A DNA stretch of 25,553 bases from Lutibacter sp. (GTDB lineage: Bacteria > Bacteroidota > Bacteroidia > Flavobacteriales > Flavobacteriaceae). This document shows, one piece after another, positions 8,600 through 17,418 of the stretch. The stretch is taken from the NCBI GenBank assembly GCA_004195315.1, contig SDWL01000003.1:1-25553 (forward strand). Reading direction: 5' to 3'. Below the pieces are notes generated by a model, which saw only the letters and a program-made list of their open reading frames with translations, was not told the origin of the DNA and searched no databases. A program made the translations under genes and the position numbers. How positions within the stretch are numbered: the first letter of the stretch is position 1; each line of letters begins with the position of its first letter.

Positions 8600-11500
8600 T
8601 TATTCCTCTAATCTAACGTCTAATCCAAGACCCTTAAGCTCGTGCATTAATACGTTAAATGATTCTGGTAATCCTGGTTCTGGCATTGGATCACCTTTTA
8701 CAATAGCCTCGTATGTTTTAGCTCTACCTAAAACATCATCAGATTTTACTGTTAAGATTTCTCTTAAAGTACTTGATGCACCATATGCTTCAAGTGCCCA
8801 AACTTCCATTTCTCCAAAACGTTGACCCCCAAATTGAGCTTTACCTCCAAGTGGTTGTTGCGTAATTAATGAGTAAGGTCCAATTGAACGTGCGTGCATT
8901 TTATCATCAATCATATGACCTAATTTAATCATATAAATAACCCCAACTGTTGCTTTTTGGTCAAATCGCATTCCTGTTCCACCATCATATAGGTAAGTAT
9001 GTCCAAATTGTGGCACACCTGCTTCCTCAGTTATTTGATTTATCTGATCAATGGTTGCACCATCAAAAATTGGTGTTGCGTATTTCTTATCTAAATTTTG
9101 ACCAGCCCAACCAAGAACTGTTTCATAAATTTGTCCAATATTCATACGTGATGGTACACCAAGTGGATTTAATACTATATCTACAGGAGACCCATCTTCT
9201 AGGAATGGCATATCTTCTTGACGAACAATACGAGCAACAATACCTTTGTTACCGTGACGTCCTGCCATTTTATCACCTACTTTTAATTTACGTTTTTTAG
9301 CAATATAAACTTTCGCTAATTTTAAAATTCCTGCTGGTAATTCATCACCTACTGAAACTGTAAATTTTCTACGACGTAAACTTCCTTGTAAATCATTTAC
9401 TTTAATTTTGTAATTGTGTATTAATTCAACTACCAATTTATTTGTATGGGCATCAGTTGTCCAAACTCCTTTTGTTAAATAAGCGAAGTCTGGTACTGAG
9501 TTTAACATTTTTAATGTAAACTTTTTACCTTTTTGAAGTATTTCCTCTCCTAAATCATTCATTACTCCTTGCGAAGTTTTACCACTAATTAGTGTAAACA
9601 ATTTATCAGTTAAAACAGATCGTAAATCTTCAAATTTTGCAGTATATTTACTTTCTAAATTAGCAATACTAACTTTGTCTTGTGCTCTTTTAGATTTGTC
9701 TTTTACTGCTCGTTCAAATAACTTTTTATCAATAACCACACCTCTTAATGAAGGTGAAGCTTTTAAAGATGCATCTTTTACATCTCCAGCTTTATCACCA
9801 AAAATTGCTCTTAGTAATTTTTCTTCAGGTGTTGGATCTGATTCCCCTTTTGGAGTAATTTTACCAATTAAAATATCCCCTGGTTTTACTTCAGCACCAA
9901 TACGGATCATTCCATTTTCATCTAAATCTTTAGTAGCTTCTTCAGAAACATTTGGAATATCATTTGTTAATTCTTCAGCTCCAAGTTTAGTGTCTCTTAC
10001 ATCCATTGAATATTCATCAATATGAATAGAAGTAAAGATATCTTCTTTTACAACTCTTTCAGAAATTACAATCGCATCCTCAAAATTATATCCCTTCCAA
10101 GGCATAAAGGCTACTTTCATATTTCTACCTAAAGCTAATTCACCTTTTTGCGTGGCATAACCTTCACAAAGTACTTGTCCTTCTTCAACCCTATCCCCTT
10201 TTTTAACAATAGGCTTAAGGTTAATTGAAGTTCCTTGATTGGTTTTTCTAAACTTAATTAAGTTATATGTTTTACTATTACTGTCGAAGCTAACCATACT
10301 TTCTTCTTCAGTTTTATCATACTTAATTTCAATGGTATCAGCATCTACATATTCAACTACACCAATACCTTCAGCATTCATTAAAATACGTGAATCTTTT
10401 GCAACTCTACGCTCTAAACCAGTACCAACAATTGGAGATTCTGGTTTCATTAAAGGTACAGCCTGACGCATCATGTTGGATCCCATCAGTGCTCGGTTAG
10501 CATCATCATGTTCCAAAAATGGAATTAGGGAGGCTGATATTGAAGCAATTTGATTAGGAGCAACATCCATAAAGTTTACTTTTTCAACTTCAACAACAGG
10601 ATAATCTGCCTCTTCTCGCACAATTATTTTATCAGATACAAATCTGCCTGAATCATCTAAAGGAAGATTTGATTGTGCAAATTTCATTCCTTCTTCTTCT
10701 TCAGCACTTAAATATCTAGGCTCATTAGCAATATTTACATTACCATTTATAACTTCTCTATAAGGAGTTTCAATAAAACCTAAATTATTCACTTTTGCAA
10801 AAACAGCCAAGGACGAAATTAACCCAATATTTGGTCCCTCAGGAGTTTCTATTGGACATAAACGACCATAATGTGTATAGTGAACATCTCGAACCTCAAA
10901 TCCTGCTCTTTCCCTAGATAAACCTCCAGGCCCTAATGCTGATAATCTACGTTTATGAGTTAACTCTGCTAATGGATTTGTTTGATCCATAAATTGAGAT
11001 AATTGGTTAGTACCGAAGAATGAATTGATAACTGATGACAATGTCTTGGCATTAATCAAATCAATTGGTGTAAACACCTCATTATCACGAACATTCATAC
11101 GTTCACGAATGGTACGAGCCATACGAGATAAACCAACACCAAACTGACTTGCTAATTGCTCACCTACGGTTCGAACACGACGGTTAGATAAATGGTCAAT
11201 ATCATCAACTTCTGCTTTAGAATTTACTAATTTTATCAAGTTTTTGATAATCGTAATAATATCTAATTTAGTTAAAACTTTTTGATCAATACTTTCGTTT
11301 AAGTTTAACTTTTTATTCATTCTATAACGACCAACTTCACCTAAATTATAACGTTGTTCGGAAAAGAATAATTTATCTATAATGCCTTTTGCCGTTTCAA
11401 AATCTGGCGGTTCTGCATTACGTAATTGTCTATAAATATGTTCAACAGCTTCTTTTTCTGAATTTGTTGGATCTTTTTGCAGCGTATTATGGATAATCGC

Positions 11501-12415
11501 ATAATCACCCATTTCATTATCTTCTTTATGAAGTAAAATGCTTTTTGTTCCAGACTGAATTATTTCTTCAATTTGTTCTTTTTCTAAAATGGTGTCTCTA
11601 TCTAAAACTATTTCATTTCTTTCAATAGAAACTACTTCACCAGTATCTTCATCTACAAAATCTTCAAACCATGTTTTTAAAACTCGTGCTGCTAATTTTT
11701 TTCCAATATATTTTTTAAGACCACTTTTTGAAACTTTTATTTCTTCTGCAAGATCAAAAATTTCAAGAATATCTTTATCTCTTTCATAACCAATTGCTCT
11801 AAACAAAGTGGTTACTGGTAATTTTTTCTTTCTATCAATATAAGCATACATTACTTGATTGATATCTGTTGCAAACTCTATCCAAGAACCTTTAAAAGGA
11901 ATTACTCTTGCTGAATATAATTTTGTTCCGTTTGCGTGGAATGATTGTCCAAAGAAAACTCCAGGTGAACGGTGTAATTGAGAAACTACAACTCTTTCTG
12001 CTCCATTAATACAAAAAGTACCACTATGAGTCATGTAAGGAATTGTACCAAGGTATACATCTTGAACAATGGTTTCAAAATCTTCGTGTTCAGGATCTGT
12101 ACAGTATAATTTTAGACGTGCTTTTAAAGGGACACAATATGTTAAACCTCTTTCTATACACTCTTGAATAGAATATCTAGGTGGGTCAACAAAGTAATCT
12201 ATAAACTCTAACACAAAATTGTTACGAGTATCTGTAATTGGGAAGTTATCAAGGAAGGTTTTATATAATCCTTCGGTACTTCGTTCGTCAGCTTTGGTTT
12301 TTAATTGGAAAAAATCTTGAAATGATTTTACTTGAATATCTAGAAAATCTGGATATTCCATTACCAATTTCGCTGATGCAAAGTTTATTCTTTCGGTGAA
12401 TTGTTTAGTGGCCAA
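8600..12415 (-). CDS. rpoB: DNA-directed RNA polymerase subunit beta
   Basis: Second-largest core subunit, 1271 residues from the chosen start. No ATG lies upstream of the conserved N-terminus: the frame is open to a TTG at 12472. A second TTG at 12415 gives a protein reading (M)ATKQFTERINFASAK, matching the MAT...TERINFASAK start of flavobacterial homologues, so TTG at 12415 is preferred. The first internal ATG (12361) would remove conserved residues. The rifampicin-binding segment LSQFMDQTNPLAELTHKRRL keeps the susceptible-type Asp (Asp477, E. coli D516), His and Arg. GDKMAGRHGNKG near the C-terminus carries active-site residues. Between rplL and rpoC, with hairpins in both spacers. Confidence 0.98.
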   Translation of the reverse strand: MATKQFTERINFASAKLVMEYPDFLDIQVKSFQDFFQLKTKADERSTEGLYKTFLDNFPITDTRNNFVLEFIDYFVDPPRYSIQECIERGLTYCVPLKARLKLYCTDPEHEDFETIVQDVYLGTIPYMTHSGTFCINGAERVVVSQLHRSPGVFFGQSFHANGTKLYSARVIPFKGSWIEFATDINQVMYAYIDRKKKLPVTTLFRAIGYERDKDILEIFDLAEEIKVSKSGLKKYIGKKLAARVLKTWFEDFVDEDTGEVVSIERNEIVLDRDTILEKEQIEEIIQSGTKSILLHKEDNEMGDYAIIHNTLQKDPTNSEKEAVEHIYRQLRNAEPPDFETAKGIIDKLFFSEQRYNLGEVGRYRMNKKLNLNESIDQKVLTKLDIITIIKNLIKLVNSKAEVDDIDHLSNRRVRTVGEQLASQFGVGLSRMARTIRERMNVRDNEVFTPIDLINAKTLSSVINSFFGTNQLSQFMDQTNPLAELTHKRRLSALGPGGLSRERAGFEVRDVHYTHYGRLCPIETPEGPNIGLISSLAVFAKVNNLGFIETPYREVINGNVNIANEPRYLSAEEEEGMKFAQSNLPLDDSGRFVSDKIIVREEADYPVVEVEKVNFMDVAPNQIASISASLIPFLEHDDANRALMGSNMMRQAVPLMKPESPIVGTGLERRVAKDSRILMNAEGIGVVEYVDADTIEIKYDKTEEESMVSFDSNSKTYNLIKFRKTNQGTSINLKPIVKKGDRVEEGQVLCEGYATQKGELALGRNMKVAFMPWKGYNFEDAIVISERVVKEDIFTSIHIDEYSMDVRDTKLGAEELTNDIPNVSEEATKDLDENGMIRIGAEVKPGDILIGKITPKGESDPTPEEKLLRAIFGDKAGDVKDASLKASPSLRGVVIDKKLFERAVKDKSKRAQDKVSIANLESKYTAKFEDLRSVLTDKLFTLISGKTSQGVMNDLGEEILQKGKKFTLKMLNSVPDFAYLTKGVWTTDAHTNKLVVELIHNYKIKVNDLQGSLRRRKFTVSVGDELPAGILKLAKVYIAKKRKLKVGDKMAGRHGNKGIVARIVRQEDMPFLEDGSPVDIVLNPLGVPSRMNIGQIYETVLGWAGQNLDKKYATPIFDGATIDQINQITEEAGVPQFGHTYLYDGGTGMRFDQKATVGVIYMIKLGHMIDDKMHARSIGPYSLITQQPLGGKAQFGGQRFGEMEVWALEAYGASSTLREILTVKSDDVLGRAKTYEAIVKGDPMPEPGLPESFNVLMHELKGLGLDVRLEE

Positions 12416-12475
12416 TGGACAAAACTTTAGGTTAAAAAAACTATTAAAATATAAGAACGAATATATACGCAAAAT

Positions 12476-12510
12476 GGTTTAGGTCTAAGGATTACCCCAA
12501 GACCTAAACC
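12476..12510. other. hairpin in the rplL-rpoB spacer (attenuator or processing site candidate)
   Basis: GGTTTAGGTCT (12476-12486) pairs perfectly with AGACCTAAACC (12500-12510), an 11-bp stem with a 13-nt loop, beginning 24 nt after the rplL stop on the sense strand. No T-run follows. E. coli has an attenuator and an RNase III site in the same spacer, which lower rpoBC expression relative to the ribosomal protein genes; the position here suggests a similar job, but this is inference. Confidence 0.65.
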
Positions 12511-12534
12511 TTAAATTGTTTTAGATGTTAATGC

Positions 12535-12909
12535 CTACTTAAGCTCAACCTCTGCTCCAGCTTCTTCTAATGATGCTTTTAATCCTTCTGCTTCATCTTT
12601 AGAGATACCTTCTTTAATTGGTGCTGGTGCACTATCTACAATACCTTTAGCTTCTTTCAATCCTAAACCAGTTAATTCTTTAACTAATTTAACAACCGCT
12701 AATTTAGATTGACCTGCTGCTTTTAAAATCACTGTAAATTCAGTTTGCTCTTCCTCTGCTGCTGCGTCTCCGCTTGTAGCTGGGCCAGCTACTGCAACTG
12801 CTGCTGCAGGCTCAATACCGTATTCATCTTTTAAAATATTAGCTAACTCATTAACTTCTTTAACTGTTAAGTTAACAAGTTGTTCTGCGAAATCTTTTAA
12901 ATCTGCCAT
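12535..12909 (-). CDS. rplL: 50S ribosomal protein bL12 (L7/L12)
   Basis: The stalk protein that recruits and stimulates translational GTPases. 124 residues: N-terminal dimerisation and L10-binding helices (1-32), an Ala-rich hinge (about 33-54), and the C-terminal globular domain with LVKELTGLGLKEAKGIVDSAP, which contacts EF-Tu and EF-G. It lies 45 nt after rplJ in the usual rplJ-rplL pair. The higher G+C and strong codon preference of the hinge are normal for this very highly expressed gene. Confidence 0.99.
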   Translation of the reverse strand: MADLKDFAEQLVNLTVKEVNELANILKDEYGIEPAAAVAVAGPATSGDAAAEEEQTEFTVILKAAGQSKLAVVKLVKELTGLGLKEAKGIVDSAPAPIKEGISKDEAEGLKASLEEAGAEVELK

Positions 12910-12954
12910 TTCTCTTTGTTTAAATTTTATTATTTAGTTTATTAGTGCACTTAT

Positions 12955-13470
12955 TTATTTTTCTGATAAAGTTTTCAGAATTCCAGATAATTTATTTCCT
13001 CCACTCTGTAAAGCTGAAATAACATTTTTAGCTGGTGATTGTAATATTGTAATAATATCTCCAATAAGCTCTTCTTTCGATTTAATGTTTACTAACGAAT
13101 CTAATTGGTCATCACCAACATAAATTGCTTGCTCAACATAAGCTCCCTTTAATAAAGGTAATTTAGATTTCTTACGAAATTCTTTAATTAATTTTGCTGG
13201 AGCATTACCTGTATCTGAAAACATCAAAGATGTGTTTCCTTTTAATACAGATGGTAATTCTCCAAAATCTTTATCAGATTTTTCCATTGCTTTTTCAAGC
13301 AATGTATTTTTAACAACAGCTAGTTTTATATTTGCTTTAAAACAAGCTCTACGTAAATTAGATGTATCTAAAGCATTTAATCCTGAGATATCAGCTAGAT
13401 ATATAATGTTACCTTCAGTTAACCTCGTTGTTAAAGCTTCTATTACTTGTGATTTTTCTTCTCTCGTCAT
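12955..13470 (-). CDS. rplJ: 50S ribosomal protein uL10
   Basis: The base of the ribosomal stalk, 171 residues. The N-terminal part binds 23S rRNA together with L11, and the C-terminal helix carries the bL12 dimers. Recognised by its start (MTREEKSQVIEALTTRL), by ADISGLNALDTSNLRRACF and by VVKNTLLEKAM. Only 22 nt separate it from rplA, so the long structured leader with which L10-L12 represses translation in E. coli has no room here unless it lies inside the end of rplA. Confidence 0.98.
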   Translation of the reverse strand: MTREEKSQVIEALTTRLTEGNIIYLADISGLNALDTSNLRRACFKANIKLAVVKNTLLEKAMEKSDKDFGELPSVLKGNTSLMFSDTGNAPAKLIKEFRKKSKLPLLKGAYVEQAIYVGDDQLDSLVNIKSKEELIGDIITILQSPAKNVISALQSGGNKLSGILKTLSEK

Positions 13471-13492
13471 AATTACTAAGTTTTAACTTAAA

Positions 13493-14182
13493 TTAAACTG
13501 ATTTAGGTTCAACATTTATACCAGGACTCATAGTACTTGATAAGTAAATACTTTTAACATACGTTCCTTTTGATGAAGTAGGTTTTAACTTCATTAAAGT
13601 TTGAATTAATTCTGCTGCATTCTCAGTAATTTTATCAACATCAAATGATGCTTTACCAATACCTGCATGAATAATACCTGTTTTATCAACTTTAAAGTCA
13701 ATTTTACCTGCCTTTACCTCTGCAACTGCTTTTGCAACATCCATAGTTACTGTACCTGTTTTTGGGTTAGGCATTAAACCTCTTGGTCCTAAAACACGAC
13801 CTAAAGGACCTAATTTTCCCATAACATTTGGCATTGTGATGATAACATCAACATCTGTCCAACCAGCTTTAATTTTTGCAAGGTATTCATCTAATCCAAC
13901 ATAATCAGCACCAGCTTCTTTTGCTTCAGCTTCTTTATCTGGAGTTACTAATGCTAATACTTTAACATCTTTACCGGTTCCGTGAGGTAATGTTACTACA
14001 CCTCTAACCATTTGATTTGCTTTACGAGGGTCTACTCCCAATCTAACAGCTAAATCAATAGATGCATCAAAATTTACAGAAGTAATTTCTTTTACTAAAG
14101 CAGAAGCATCTTTTAATGCATAAGTTTGAGTTTTATCAACCTTACCATGTGCTACTTTTTGCTTTTTAGTTAATTTTGCCAT
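13493..14182 (-). CDS. rplA: 50S ribosomal protein uL1
   Basis: Forms the mobile L1 stalk of the 50S subunit near the E site and, in other bacteria, also represses its own operon by binding mRNA. 229 residues, normal length. The signature MPNVMGKLGPLGRVLGPRGL and the following MPNPKTGTVT are intact. It lies 14 nt after rplK, the usual L11-L1 operon pair. Confidence 0.99.
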   Translation of the reverse strand: MAKLTKKQKVAHGKVDKTQTYALKDASALVKEITSVNFDASIDLAVRLGVDPRKANQMVRGVVTLPHGTGKDVKVLALVTPDKEAEAKEAGADYVGLDEYLAKIKAGWTDVDVIITMPNVMGKLGPLGRVLGPRGLMPNPKTGTVTMDVAKAVAEVKAGKIDFKVDKTGIIHAGIGKASFDVDKITENAAELIQTLMKLKPTSSKGTYVKSIYLSSTMSPGINVEPKSV

Positions 14183-14196
14183 TTTTAATAACTGTT

Positions 14197-14640
14197 TTAT
14201 TGTTTAATTGGAGCTTTTCCACTTACTTTAATACCCATTGAACGTGCTGTTCCTGCCATCATTAACGTAGCAGATTCTATAGTAAATGCATTTAGATCTA
14301 CCATTTTATCTTCAGCAATTGTTTTCAATTGATCCCAAGAAACTGTAGCTACTTTTTGACGATTAGGCTCTGGTGAACCTTTCTTTACTTTAGCTGCCTC
14401 TAAAATTTGCACAGCTGCTGGTGGAGTTTTAACAACAAAATCAAAAGATTTATCTTTGTACACAGTAATTGCTACTGGTAAAATTTTCCCTGATTTGTCT
14501 TGAGTTCTAGCATTAAACTGCTTACAAAACTCCATTATATTTACTCCGGCAGCTCCTAAAGCAGGTCCAACTGGTGGTGACGGGTTTGCCGCTCCTCCTT
14601 TTACCTGTAATTTTACAACCTTAAATACTTCTTTTGCCAT
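14197..14640 (-). CDS. rplK: 50S ribosomal protein uL11
   Basis: Binds the GTPase-associated region of 23S rRNA (thiostrepton site) and is needed for RelA activation. 147 residues. The N-terminal domain has the Pro-rich face (ANPSPPVGPALGAAGVNI, about residues 18-35) and the C-terminal RNA-binding domain ends in AGTARSMGIKV. A 71-nt spacer separates it from nusG, the longest among the ribosomal protein genes here. That spacer could hold an L1 regulatory site, but I could not identify one with confidence. Confidence 0.99.
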   Translation of the reverse strand: MAKEVFKVVKLQVKGGAANPSPPVGPALGAAGVNIMEFCKQFNARTQDKSGKILPVAITVYKDKSFDFVVKTPPAAVQILEAAKVKKGSPEPNRQKVATVSWDQLKTIAEDKMVDLNAFTIESATLMMAGTARSMGIKVSGKAPIKQ

Positions 14641-14711
14641 TTTTTAATCTTAAATTAGAAATTACACATTCATTGGAAGCGAATACGTAACATCACAAAT
14701 TACTGTAACAA

Positions 14712-15263
14712 TTATGAAATTTTATCAACTTGCATATAACTTAATTCTAATGGTGTTTTTCTTCCAAAAATCTTTACCATTACTTCCAGTTTACGCTTTT
14801 CTTCATTTATTTTTTCGATAGTACCATCAAAACCATTAAATGGACCATCAATTACTTTGACTGTTTCACCAATAACATATGGTATAGCCACATTATCATT
14901 TTGAACTGATAGCTCATCAACTTTACCAAGCATACGGTTAATTTCAGATTTCCTCATAGGAACAGGTTCTCCGCCCTTTACTTCTCCAAGAAAACCAATT
15001 ACACCTGTTATTGATTTAATAACATGTGGTAATTCACCACTTAAATTAGCTTCAATCATTATATACCCAGGAAAATAAACACGTTCTTTATTTACTTTTT
15101 TCCCATTACGTATTTGAATTACTTTTTCTGTAGGTACTAATACTCTATCAACATAATCAGTCATTCCTAAACGAGCAATCTCATTTTCAATATAAGTTTT
15201 CACTTTATTTTCTTGCCCACCTATAGCCCTAACTACATACCATTTTTTTACAGAATCAGTCAT
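14712..15263 (-). CDS. nusG: transcription elongation factor NusG
   Basis: Binds the RNA polymerase clamp and couples it to Rho or to the ribosome. 183 residues: the NGN domain (about 8-115; WYVVRAIGGQENKVKTYIE and VYFPGYIMIEA) and the C-terminal KOW domain (about 128-183; GETVKVIDGPFNGFDGTIEK). It follows secE by 19 nt and precedes rplK, as in most bacteria. There is no insertion between NGN and KOW, so this is the housekeeping NusG and not a specialised UpxY/LoaP-type paralogue. Confidence 0.98.
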   Translation of the reverse strand: MTDSVKKWYVVRAIGGQENKVKTYIENEIARLGMTDYVDRVLVPTEKVIQIRNGKKVNKERVYFPGYIMIEANLSGELPHVIKSITGVIGFLGEVKGGEPVPMRKSEINRMLGKVDELSVQNDNVAIPYVIGETVKVIDGPFNGFDGTIEKINEEKRKLEVMVKIFGRKTPLELSYMQVDKIS

Positions 15264-15282
15264 ATTAAATTTTAGTGATTAA

Positions 15283-15471
15283 TTAAAATAATTTAAAATA
15301 TTCTCCTAAACCTGTTTGAAAAACTTTATCTACAAGAAACACTGCTAATGCAAATAATATTGTAAAAATAGCTACAACTACAGTAGATTTTTGGGCTTCT
15401 TCCCAAGAAATCCAAGATACTTTATTACGTAACTCTTCAAATGAGTCTTTTATATAATTAACCAAATTCAT
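15283..15471 (-). CDS. secE: preprotein translocase subunit SecE
   Basis: A small subunit that clamps the SecY channel in the inner membrane. 62 residues: an amphipathic helix with the family signature (FEELRNKVSWISWEEAQKST, about 12-31) and one membrane helix (about 31-50). This is the short single-span form, unlike the three-span SecE of E. coli. It starts 17 nt after tRNA-Trp, with no space for its own promoter, so it is made by processing of the tRNA-containing transcript. Confidence 0.96.
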   Translation of the reverse strand: MNLVNYIKDSFEELRNKVSWISWEEAQKSTVVVAIFTILFALAVFLVDKVFQTGLGEYFKLF

Positions 15472-15488
15472 TTCTTTATATTATTTTG

Positions 15489-15561
15489 CACGGGTGGAGA
15501 GACTCGAACTCCCGACACCTGGTTTTGGAGACCAGTGCTCTACCAACTGAGCTACACCCGT
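15489..15561 (-). tRNA. trnW: tRNA-Trp (anticodon CCA)
   Basis: A 73-nt cloverleaf. The acceptor stem is ACGGGTG/CACCCGT with discriminator G. The D arm is GCTCAGTTGGTAGAGC, the anticodon stem is CTGGT/ACCAG with loop CTCCAAA, and the T arm holds TTCGAGT. The 3' CCA is not encoded. It lies inside the operon between tuf and secE. Confidence 0.97.
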
Positions 15562-15568
15562 AAACATA

Positions 15569-15594
15569 AGGTGCTCCACTTAAAAGAAGCACCT
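15569..15594. other. hairpin between tuf and tRNA-Trp
   Basis: AGGTGCT (15569-15575) pairs with AGCACCT (15588-15594); CAT/ATG pairs extend it past a single unpaired base. It lies 26 nt after the tuf stop and 7 nt before tRNA-Trp on the sense strand. Without a T-run it looks like a 3'-end or processing structure for tuf mRNA rather than a strong terminator. Confidence 0.55.
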
Positions 15595-15620
15595 ATGGTT
15601 ACTATTTTATTAGGTGTATA

Positions 15621-16808
15621 TTAGTCTAACATTTCTGTTACTTGACCTGCACCAACTGTTCTACCTCCTTCACGAATTGCAAAACGTAAACCTACGTTTA
15701 ATGCAATTGGTTGGTGTAGTTCAACATGTATTGTTAAGTTATCACCTGGCATTACCATCTCAACTCCTTCAGGTAACATAATTGTTCCTGTCACGTCAGT
15801 TGTACGTACGTAAAACTGTGGACGATAGTTATTATGGAATGGCGTATGACGACCACCTTCTTCTTTTTTAAGGATATAAACCTCAGCTTTAAATTTAGCG
15901 TGTGGTGTAACAGATTTTGGCTTACAAATTACCATACCTCTACTGATATCTTCTTTTGCAATACCTCTTAATAAGATACCTACGTTATCTCCAGCTTCAC
16001 CTCTATCTAATATTTTACGGAACATTTCAACACCTGTTACAACAGAACCTAATTTTTCAGCTCCCATACCAATAATATCAACTGCATCACCTGTGTTTGC
16101 AACACCTGTTTCAATACGACCTGTTGCTACAGTTCCACGACCTGTAATTGAGAATACATCTTCAATTGGCATTAAGAAATCTTTATCAACATCACGCTTT
16201 GGTAACTCAATCCAAGTATCAACAGCGTCCATTAATTCCATTATTTTTTCTACCCATTTAGGCTCCATATTCAATCCACCTAAAGCAGATCCTTGAATAA
16301 CAGGAGTATTATCACCATCATAATCGTAAAATGATAATAAATCTCTAATTTCCATTTCTACTAATTCTAATAGTTCTTCATCATCAACCATATCCACTTT
16401 ATTCATGAATACAACTAATCTTGGAATACCTACTTGACGACCTAATAAGATATGCTCTCTTGTTTGAGGCATAGGACCGTCTGTAGCAGCAACAACTATG
16501 ATTGCACCATCCATTTGAGCAGCACCAGTTACCATGTTCTTTACGTAATCCGCGTGACCTGGACAGTCAACGTGAGCGTAATGACGAAGTGCTGTTGCAT
16601 ATTCTACATGTGCAGTATTAATTGTAATACCTCTTTCTTTTTCTTCTGGAGCATTATCAATTTGGTCAAAACCCTTTACTTCACAAAATCCTTTTTCTGC
16701 TAATACAGTTGTGATTGCAGCAGTTAAAGTTGTTTTACCGTGGTCAACGTGCCCAATAGTACCAATGTTTAAATGTGGTTTGGAGCGATCAAAATGTTCT
16801 TTTGCCAT
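15621..16808 (-). CDS. tuf: translation elongation factor EF-Tu
   Basis: A GTPase that brings aminoacyl-tRNA to the ribosome, 395 residues. G1 is GHVDHGKT (19-26), the switch I region includes EEKERGITIN, G3 is DCPGH (81-85), G4 is NKVD (136-139) and G5 includes GSALGG. Domains 2 and 3 are complete. The start at 16808 has no Shine-Dalgarno sequence (AT-rich TTAAATAATC before the ATG), as usual in this phylum. It lies in a tRNA-flanked position equal to E. coli tufB. Confidence 0.99.
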   Translation of the reverse strand: MAKEHFDRSKPHLNIGTIGHVDHGKTTLTAAITTVLAEKGFCEVKGFDQIDNAPEEKERGITINTAHVEYATALRHYAHVDCPGHADYVKNMVTGAAQMDGAIIVVAATDGPMPQTREHILLGRQVGIPRLVVFMNKVDMVDDEELLELVEMEIRDLLSFYDYDGDNTPVIQGSALGGLNMEPKWVEKIMELMDAVDTWIELPKRDVDKDFLMPIEDVFSITGRGTVATGRIETGVANTGDAVDIIGMGAEKLGSVVTGVEMFRKILDRGEAGDNVGILLRGIAKEDISRGMVICKPKSVTPHAKFKAEVYILKKEEGGRHTPFHNNYRPQFYVRTTDVTGTIMLPEGVEMVMPGDNLTIHVELHQPIALNVGLRFAIREGGRTVGAGQVTEMLD

Positions 16809-16879
16809 GATTATTTAATTTTTAAATCTTAGTTATATATAGTGTTAAATTCAATTCTAATTATTTTACTTCTACTTGA

Positions 16880-16951
<72 letters not shown>

Positions 16952-16961
16952 AAAAAAAAGA

Positions 16962-17034
16962 GCGAGAGACCGGGCTCGAACCGGCGACAGTCAGCTTGGA
17001 AGGCTGAAGCTCTACCAACTGAGCTACTCTCGCA
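16962..17034 (-). tRNA. trnG: tRNA-Gly (anticodon UCC)
   Basis: A 73-nt cloverleaf. The acceptor stem is GCGAGAG/CTCTCGC with discriminator T. The anticodon stem is TCAGC/GCTGA with loop CTTCCAA, and the T stem is GCCGG/CCGGT. It is 10 nt from the next tRNA-Thr. It is the counterpart of E. coli glyT. Confidence 0.97.
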
Positions 17035-17081
17035 ATATTTTTTTCAATTCCTCATTAATTTATATCTCTATAAATTAATTG

Positions 17082-17162
<81 letters not shown>

Positions 17163-17303
17163 ATTTTTTCAAAGAACCCTGAGCCATTGAAAGGATTTCC
17201 TTTCGACTGCCATAAATAATTAAGACTCCCACCTTAAATATATTTAACAATCACTCTTTAAATTCATTACAAACAACAATTTTAAAGTTGTTCTTTGATT
17301 TTG
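17163..17303 (-). other. structured tRNA-Thr/tRNA-Tyr spacer
   Basis: This 141-nt spacer is much longer than the other tRNA gaps. Its ends carry a 9-bp inverted repeat (TCAAAGAAC at 17169-17177, GTTCTTTGA at 17290-17298) that could close the whole spacer into one stem in the precursor RNA. Inside are a small hairpin GAAAGG-(ATTT)-CCTTTC near 17190-17205 and an AACAAC/GTTGTT pair near 17270-17292. No tRNA fold, reading frame or promoter was found. A processing structure is the simplest reading. Confidence 0.4.
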
Positions 17304-17377
17304 AGCCGATAGAGGGACTCGAACCCACGACCTGCTGATTACAAATCAGCTGCTCTAGCCAGCTGAGCTACATCGGC
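17304..17377 (-). tRNA. trnT: tRNA-Thr (anticodon UGU)
   Basis: A 74-nt cloverleaf. The acceptor stem is GCCGATG/TATCGGC with discriminator T. The D arm is GCTCAGCTGGCTAGAGC, the anticodon stem is CTGAT/ATCAG with loop TTTGTAA, and the T loop is TTCGAGT. It is the first gene of the tRNA-tuf operon and the counterpart of E. coli thrU. Confidence 0.97.
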
Positions 17378-17418
17378 TTTTTACTTCATAAAAGAAGCCC
17401 GCTATTTCTAACGGACTG

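Noticed and set aside
8950..9300. Plus-strand open frame of 116 codons inside rpoB
   Set aside because: It is antisense to a conserved rpoB segment, with a composition explained by the rpoB codons. The same holds for the other plus-strand frames inside rpoC, rpoB, rplJ, tuf and the acyl-CoA dehydrogenase gene.
14641..14711. Possible L1-binding regulatory site between nusG and rplK
   Set aside because: The spacer has only a weak ATTC/GAAT pairing and no stretch that I can match to the L1-binding element with confidence.
17163..17303. A degenerate or extra tRNA in the tRNA-Tyr/tRNA-Thr spacer
   Set aside because: No acceptor stem, T-loop or anticodon arm could be placed; only simple hairpins are present.
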